DNA of 64,000 nucleotides from Geodermatophilus sp. DF01-2. GTDB taxonomy: Bacteria; Actinomycetota; Actinomycetes; Mycobacteriales; Geodermatophilaceae. Every line of letters begins with the position of its first letter. Position 1 is the first letter of the stretch. The stretch spans positions 62,001 to 126,000 of the forward strand of contig NZ_SPQN01000002.1 of assembly GCF_004571065.1 (NCBI RefSeq), written 5' to 3'. Position numbers and translations under genes: made by a program. The notes below the pieces were generated by a model, which had not been told where the DNA came from, ran no database searches, and saw only the letters and a program-made list of their open reading frames with translations. Of the stretch, positions 59,622 to 64,000 are shown piece by piece.

Positions 59622-61151
59622 TCAGACCGTGAACTCGACCCCCTGCGCGAGCGGCAGCTCGCCCGAGTAGTTGATGGTGTTCGTCGCCCGGCGCATGTAG
59701 CTGCGCCACGCGTCCGAGCCGGACTCCCGGCCGCCGCCCGTCTGCTTCTCGCCGCCGAAGGCCCCGCCGACCTCGGCGCCCGACGTCCCGATGTTGACGT
59801 TGGCGATGCCGCAGTCGGAGCCGTCGGCGGCGAGGAACCGCTCGGCCTCGGCCTGGTCGGAGGTGAAGATGCTCGACGACAGACCCTGGGGGACGTCGTT
59901 GTTCAGCGCGACCGCCTCCGCCAGCGTCCGGTACGGCATGACGTAGAGGACCGGCGCGAAGGTCTCCTGCCGCACGATGTCGGTCTGCTCCGGCATCCGC
60001 ACGATCGCCGGTTCCACGTAGTAGGCGTCCGGCGCCTCGTCCGCGAGCCGGCGGCCGCCGCCCACGACGACCTCGCCGCCCTGCTGGCGCGCGGCCTCGA
60101 GGGCGTCGTGCATCGCCTTGTACGCGGCGTCGTGGATCAGCGGGCCGACGAGCGTCCCCTCCGCGATCGGTGAGCCGATCGGCAGCCGGCGGTACGCGGC
60201 AGCGAGCCGCTCGGTGAGCTCGTCGACGACGTCGACGTGGGCGATGACCCGGCGCATCGTGGTGCAGCGCTGTCCCGCCGTCCCGGCCGCGGCGAAGACG
60301 ACGCCGCGGGTGGTGAGGTCCAGGTCGGCCGAGGGCGTGACGATCGCGGCGTTGTTCCCGCCGAGCTCCAGCAGGGACCGGCCGAAGCGGTCGGCCACGC
60401 GCGGCCCGACCGCGCGGCCCATGCGGGTCGACCCGGTGGCGCTCAGCAGGGCCACGCCCGGGTGGTCGACCAGCGCCTCCCCGACGTCGGCGCCCCCGAC
60501 GAGCACCTGGCTGAGGCCTGCCGGCGCGCCGTTCTCGGCGATCGCGCGGTCGAGCAGGGCGGCGGCGGCCAGGGCGGACACCGGGGCCAGCTCCGACGGC
60601 TTCCAGACCACAGGGTCGCCGCAGACCAGGGCGATCGCGGTGTTCCACGACCAGACGGCCACCGGGAAGTTGAAGGCGCTGATCACCCCCACGACGCCCA
60701 GCGGGTGCCAGGTCTCCATGAGCCGGTGGCCGGGGCGCTCGGAGCTGATCGTCCTGCCGTAGAGCTGGCGGGAGAGACCGACGGCGAACTCGCAGATGTC
60801 GATCATCTCCTGGACCTCGCCGCGGGCCTCCGAGGTGATCTTCCCGACCTCGAGACTGACCAGGGTGCCGAGGTCCTCCTTGTGGTCCCGGAGCAGCTCG
60901 CCGAAGCGGCGCACCAGCCCGCCGCGGACGGGCGCGGGCACCGTCCGCCACGTCCGGAACGCCTCGCCGGCGCGGGCGATCGCGCCGTCCACGTCGGCCG
61001 CGGTCTGCCCGCGGACGGAGCACAGTGGTGCCCCGTTGACCGGCGACGTCACCACGTGGTCCCCCGCGTGCGCGTCGAGGTCGACGCCACAGCGGCGGGC
61101 GGCGTCCTGCGCCCGACGACGGAGGTCCTCGGCACTGGGCAGGCTGGTCAC
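59622..61151 (-). CDS. amaB: Aldehyde dehydrogenase, ALDH7/AmaB-like (piperideine-6-carboxylate dehydrogenase)
   Basis: A 509-residue ALDH. The ALDH7 pattern is clear: WHPLGVVGVISAFNFPVAVW (150s), WSWNTAIALVCGDPVVWKPS, the catalytic Glu in LLELGGNNAAIV (about residue 262) and Cys in FAAAGTAGQRCTTMRRVIAH (about 296). ALDH7/AmaB enzymes oxidise alpha-aminoadipate semialdehyde (piperideine-6-carboxylate) to 2-aminoadipate in lysine and pipecolate breakdown. The oxidoreductase gene just upstream fits the previous step. Start GTG 61151 with a GGAG. Confidence 0.85.
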   Translation of the reverse strand: MTSLPSAEDLRRRAQDAARRCGVDLDAHAGDHVVTSPVNGAPLCSVRGQTAADVDGAIARAGEAFRTWRTVPAPVRGGLVRRFGELLRDHKEDLGTLVSLEVGKITSEARGEVQEMIDICEFAVGLSRQLYGRTISSERPGHRLMETWHPLGVVGVISAFNFPVAVWSWNTAIALVCGDPVVWKPSELAPVSALAAAALLDRAIAENGAPAGLSQVLVGGADVGEALVDHPGVALLSATGSTRMGRAVGPRVADRFGRSLLELGGNNAAIVTPSADLDLTTRGVVFAAAGTAGQRCTTMRRVIAHVDVVDELTERLAAAYRRLPIGSPIAEGTLVGPLIHDAAYKAMHDALEAARQQGGEVVVGGGRRLADEAPDAYYVEPAIVRMPEQTDIVRQETFAPVLYVMPYRTLAEAVALNNDVPQGLSSSIFTSDQAEAERFLAADGSDCGIANVNIGTSGAEVGGAFGGEKQTGGGRESGSDAWRSYMRRATNTINYSGELPLAQGVEFTV

Positions 61152-61179
61152 GGGTGGCTCCCTGGGGTCGGTGTCGTGC

Positions 61180-62346
61180 TCAGACGACGTTCAGTTCGGG
61201 TCGCTGGTCCGCGCCCGTGAAGCGCTCGGCTCCGAGGCCGGAGACGTCGACGAAGGGTTCCTCGCCGAGGTGGAGGTCACGGACCACCTCTCCGACGGCG
61301 GGCCCCATGAGGAAACCGTGTCCGGAGAAGCCGGTCGCGTACAGGAACCCTTCCACGCTCTCGGCGCGGCCGATCAGCGCGTTGGAGTCCGGGGTCATCT
61401 CGTACAACCCCGCCCAGCCGCTCGCGATGCCGATCCCGGCCAGCGCCGGTGCCCGCCGCTCGATCACCTCGCCCAGTCGCGGCAACCACGCGTCGGACCG
61501 GGTGAGCGTGAACCCGGGGGTCTCCTCGGGGTCGGACATGCCGAGCAGGAGCCCCTTCCCCTCGCCGTGGAAGTAGAAGCTCGTCTCGAAGTCGATGGTG
61601 AACGGCGTCTGTGGGTCGAGGCCGGGGACCGGCTCGGTGACCAGCACCTGGCGACGCAGCGGGGTGACCGGCAGGTCGACGCCGGCCCACGAGCCGACCT
61701 CGGCCGACCAGGCGCCGGCGGCGCAGACGACGGTGTCTGCCCGGATGGTCCCGGACTCGGTCCGCACGCCCACGACCTGCCCGTCGCGGACGTCGATGCC
61801 GGTGGCCGGGCAGTGCGGCAGCAGGGTGGCCCCGGCCCGGCGCGCCGTCGACGCGTAGCCCGCCACGACCGACTCCGGGGTGCAGTGGCCGTCGGTGGGC
61901 GAGTACACCGCAGCGAGCAGCCCGTCGGTCTCGACGAGCGGCGACAGCCGCCGGGCCTCGTCGACGGTGGTCATGCGGCTCGGGACGCCGAGGTCGTTCT
62001 GCAGGGCGACGCCGGCCTCGAAGGCGGCCACGGCCTCCGGCGTGCTGAGCAGGAACAGGTACCCGACCTGGTGGAGGTCGATCTCCTGGCCGAAGCGCGC
62101 GGGGAAGTCGCGGAACGTCTCCAGGCTGCGCGCCCCGAGCGCGATGTTGACGGGGGCGGAGAACAGCGCGCGGACGCCGCCCGCCGCCTTGCACGTCGAT
62201 CCGGACCCGAGGGCGCTCTTGTCCAGGAGGACGACGTCCCGGACCCCGGCCTGCGCCAGGGAGCATGCCGAGCTGAGCCCCACCACTCCCCCGCCGATGA
62301 CGACGACCGAGGCGACGGACGGGGGCGGACGCCGGGGAGCGGGCAT
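61180..62346 (-). CDS. FAD-dependent amine oxidase of the DAO family, pipecolate/sarcosine-oxidase-like
   Basis: A 388-residue flavoprotein. N-terminal FAD motif SVVVIGGGVVGLSSACSLAQ (11-30), then DVVLLDKSALGSGSTCKAAG, TVVCAAGAWSAEVGSW, FHGEGKGLLLGMSDPEETPG and the C-terminal GYATGFSGHGFLMGPAVGEV-like FAD/substrate loop (read here as YATGFSGHGFLMGPAVGEV). Proteins of this type oxidise secondary or primary amino acids. Pairing with an ALDH7 gene 28 bp downstream suggests L-pipecolate oxidase (AmaA role), which is inference. GGAAGGA precedes ATG 62346. Confidence 0.78.
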   Translation of the reverse strand: MPAPRRPPPSVASVVVIGGGVVGLSSACSLAQAGVRDVVLLDKSALGSGSTCKAAGGVRALFSAPVNIALGARSLETFRDFPARFGQEIDLHQVGYLFLLSTPEAVAAFEAGVALQNDLGVPSRMTTVDEARRLSPLVETDGLLAAVYSPTDGHCTPESVVAGYASTARRAGATLLPHCPATGIDVRDGQVVGVRTESGTIRADTVVCAAGAWSAEVGSWAGVDLPVTPLRRQVLVTEPVPGLDPQTPFTIDFETSFYFHGEGKGLLLGMSDPEETPGFTLTRSDAWLPRLGEVIERRAPALAGIGIASGWAGLYEMTPDSNALIGRAESVEGFLYATGFSGHGFLMGPAVGEVVRDLHLGEEPFVDVSGLGAERFTGADQRPELNVV

Positions 62347-62454
62347 CACGGTCCTTCCGGGATGGGGACGACGGGGCGCACTCCACCCCATGCTGAGGCC
62401 ACCGGAGGCCCCGCACCATGGCCGGGTCGACGACGACCACGTCTCTCCGGCTGC

Positions 62455-62935
62455 TCACGCCAGCGGCCTCCGCATCACCTGCGAGGTCGCGGCGTACCCC
62501 GACCTCTCGTCAAGCCGGACCGCGGAGCCGTTCGACGAGAAGACGTCGAGACGGATCTCGGTGGCACCGGAAGCGGCCCTCGCCTCCGCCTCGATCTGGC
62601 GCATGGCTGCTCCGCGCGCCCCCGGCCTCGGTGCAGCGGATCCATGCAGAGATCCCAGACCCACCCGTAGCGGTCGCCGTCGTGCTCCCGCACGCCCAGC
62701 CACACGCGGCCCACGCGATCAGGACCGACGGTCACCGTCCGCAGCAGGGTGAGCGGGTCGTCAGCCCTGTCGGCAGGAGAGCCTCCACGTCGCGCGCGGC
62801 GCGTCGACGGGCCTGCTCTCAGGACATCTCTCCGGAGCTCGCCGCACCGCCGGCGTAGGTGTCGACGACCAGGTCGACGAACTCGTGCGCGGCGAGCGGA
62901 CGCAGCGCCACTCTCGGCACCGGTGCACCCTCGCA
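62455..62935 (-). pseudogene. GNAT acetyltransferase pseudogene (one stop, two frameshifts)
   Basis: Three frames spell one GNAT: VALRPLAAHEFVDLVVDTYA with GEMS-stop-EQARRRA, then LLRTVTVGPDRVGRVWLGVR and WVWDLCMDPLHRGRGR, then GAAMRQIEAEARAASGATEI and RLDVFSSNGSAVRLDERSGY. An in-frame TGA (62819-62821) and shifts near 62760 and 62635 inactivate it. The rest of the 62347-63086 gap, about 250 bp, shows nothing. Confidence 0.8.
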
Positions 62936-63061
62936 CGCAGCGCCGGGCACTGACCGACGGCCGGACCGGCGCCCAGTTCCGGCGACGACCCGGGGGCGTC
63001 GTCCCCGCGGGAGCCGACGCCATCGCGGGACGGTCGTCGCCCATCGTCGGTCCATCAGCTT

Positions 63062-63082
63062 GGCAATACCGGGTATACTGGA
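63062..63082 (+). promoter_or_regulatory. Promoter and likely autoregulatory palindrome of the vapBC operon
   Basis: A -10-like TATACT lies at 63074-63079, eight bases before the GTG start, so the message may be nearly leaderless. It overlaps the near-palindrome ATACCGGGTAT (63066-63076), a typical arrangement for VapB-type autorepression. No clear -35 hexamer was found. Confidence 0.45.
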
Positions 63083-63086
63083 GCCT

Positions 63087-63323
63087 GTGGCCAAGGTGAT
63101 GGTGTCGCTGCCCGACGACCTCCTCAGAGCGGTCGACGTCGAGGCAGACCGCCGCGGGACGACCCGGAGCGGGCTCCTGCGCGAGCTGGCGGAGGAGACA
63201 CTGCGCCGACGGAGCGCCCACCGCGCCGAGCGGATGGCCGAGATCAGCCACCGGACCGAGGCCATCATGGGTCACGGCGGAAACGTCGCCGGACTCGTCA
63301 AGTCGACTCGGCCCGAGCAGTGA
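63087..63323 (+). CDS. vapB: VapB-type ribbon-helix-helix antitoxin
   Basis: A 78-residue antitoxin. The N-terminal RHH DNA-binding fold is VAKVMVSLPDDLLRAVDVEA then DRRGTTRSGLLRELAEETL (1-40). The C-terminal part (MAEISHRTEAIMGHGG...) should wrap the toxin. Start GTG 63087, with the vapC GTG overlapping its stop (GTGA at 63320-63323), so both are co-translated. It represses its own promoter and neutralises VapC. Confidence 0.88.
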   Translation: MAKVMVSLPDDLLRAVDVEADRRGTTRSGLLRELAEETLRRRSAHRAERMAEISHRTEAIMGHGGNVAGLVKSTRPEQ

Positions 63324-63742
63324 ACCTGTGGCTCCTGGACGCCAGTGTCCTGCTGGCGAGCGAGGACCCGGACGACGAGAACCACCACGACGCCACTCGC
63401 CTGCTCGAAGGTAGCGATCCACTCACCACCCTGGATCTCGCCTACTACGAAGTGACCAACGTGGCAGTGCGTGCCTGGCGGGACCTGCCAGCGGCGCATC
63501 GCCTTCGCGAGCGGGTAGAGGCTGTGGCCGACGACGGCGGACTCGCCCGCGCCAGCCCCGCGCTCCTCGCGGACGCGGCAGCTGTCGCCGATGAGCACGG
63601 CATCTCCGTCTACGACGCGGCCTACGTTGCGGCGGCCCGTGCATCCGGTAGCGAACTCGTGAGCTGCGACGTACGCGACCTGGTGTCGCGCGGACTCGCA
63701 CGCCTCCCCGGCGACGCTCTGGCCGCCCATCCCGGCTCCTGA
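63320..63742 (+). CDS. vapC: VapC-type PIN-domain toxin (RNase)
   Basis: A 140-residue PIN domain. The metal-binding acids are in LWLLDASVLLASEDPDD (Asp7), the Glu in LAYYEVTNVAVRAW, the Asp in ISVYDAAYVAAARASG (about 96-111) and the Asp in LVSCDVRDLVS. PIN toxins cleave tRNA or rRNA to stop growth when the antitoxin is degraded. Target unknown. It overlaps vapB by four bases. Confidence 0.9.
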   Translation: MNLWLLDASVLLASEDPDDENHHDATRLLEGSDPLTTLDLAYYEVTNVAVRAWRDLPAAHRLRERVEAVADDGGLARASPALLADAAAVADEHGISVYDAAYVAAARASGSELVSCDVRDLVSRGLARLPGDALAAHPGS

Positions 63743-63812
63743 ACAGCGGCATCGTCGGCACGGTGCGCAGCGATCGACGCGCACGTCGCTGAACCTCGAT
63801 CCACCGTTGATC

Positions 63813-63852
63813 TTGGCTGAGGGGACTCGAACCCCTGACCCCCACACTGCCA
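63813..63852 (-). other. 3' tRNA-like fragment, candidate attachment site
   Basis: The reverse strand reads gggggtcaggggttcgagtc then ccctcagcca: a perfect T arm (AGGGG-TTCGAGT-CCCCT) plus part of an acceptor strand, as in 3' ends of tRNA genes. The D arm, anticodon arm and 5' acceptor half are absent. tRNA 3' ends are frequent integration sites, and a toxin-antitoxin pair is next to it. Confidence 0.55.
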
Positions 63853-63944
63853 GGCCGTCATGATCGCATTCATGGCGGTTCGTTGCAGTTCCATAAGCCG
63901 TGTGACCGGCGGATAAATACGGCCGCGCACGGCTACGAATAATC

Positions 63945-64000
63945 ATGAACGCGGCAGAACTGCAACCGCAGCGAGCGATCCACCTGCCGTTCGCCGGCGC
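63945..64000 (+). CDS. Possible start of a gene running off the window
   Basis: ATG 63945 starts an open frame (NAAELQPQRAIHLPFAG) that continues to the edge. No Shine-Dalgarno is visible. The 90 bases before it are markedly AT-richer (ggataaatac, ggctacgaataatc) than the rest of the window, which suggests foreign or regulatory DNA. Too little to identify. Confidence 0.3.
   Translation, partial: MNAAELQPQRAIHLPFAG

Noticed and set aside
63813-63852. A complete tRNA gene
   Set aside because: Only the T arm and part of the acceptor strand are present; no anticodon arm or 5' half can be folded.

Overview
This 64 kb window is chromosomal DNA from a very GC-rich actinobacterium. Gene content and protein style point to Geodermatophilaceae (Blastococcus, Geodermatophilus or Modestobacter type). 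The supporting observations are DUF222-HNH and DUF3618 proteins, an aa3-type ctaD next to an ACT-domain serB, a mec-cysO-cysM cysteine cassette, many GTG starts and 1-4 bp stop/start overlaps. The genus assignment is inference; no 16S gene is present.

Layout. 0-9 kb: small metabolic genes (acetyltransferase, thioesterase, acyl-CoA dehydrogenase, STAS protein, aldo/keto reductase, histidine phosphatase, EAL protein, TetR regulator), tRNA-Leu(TAG), and several decayed genes. 9.5-12 kb: a DUF222-HNH protein and a membrane protein. 12.2-22.6 kb: a block whose gene order follows the mycobacterial pncB-clpS-DUF2017-mec-cysO-cysM-cAMP phosphodiesterase-rph-rdgB neighbourhood, interrupted by yjbQ, bcp, DUF4262 and a LigD polymerase. 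22.7-30.9 kb: serB and ctaD, an rRNA-methyltransferase/MFS/phosphoesterase operon, ctaG and a CDF metal exporter. 31-41 kb: alcohol dehydrogenase, a second MFS pump, ABC-F protein, a phosphoribosyltransferase-hydrolase fusion and small methyltransferase/winged-helix genes. 41-50 kb: an iron-siderophore ABC operon and a siderophore-interacting protein, each with a DtxR/IdeR-like box, flanking a lipoprotein plus glutathionylspermidine-synthase-like pair. 50-52 kb: a three-gene cell-envelope/stress operon. 52.4-59.2 kb: the most unusual region, in which a PAS histidine kinase, a truncated receiver, two identical TasA-like secreted proteins, a SipW-like signal peptidase, a receiver-HPt protein lacking the HPt histidine, a further secreted protein and an OmpR-type regulator are packed together, followed by a FlbD-like gene. 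59.6-62.3 kb: aldehyde dehydrogenase and amine oxidase genes suggesting lysine/pipecolate catabolism. 63-64 kb: a VapBC toxin-antitoxin pair beside a 3' tRNA fragment that looks like an attachment site.

Two genome-scale signals stand out. First, a degenerate GC-rich intergenic repeat (core like CCCCTCGCAAGCTCGGGGC flanked by GGACCCC/GGGGTCC arms) occurs about 16 times, mostly against gene 3' ends. Second, at least seven genes are decayed: DUF3024, an HsdR fragment, an acyl-CoA dehydrogenase, a glyoxalase-like protein, an M23 peptidase fragment, an aldo/keto reductase tail and a GNAT acetyltransferase. A perfect 833 bp duplication in the TasA/SipW locus shows recent rearrangement. All calls come from reading the sequence; no database search was possible.
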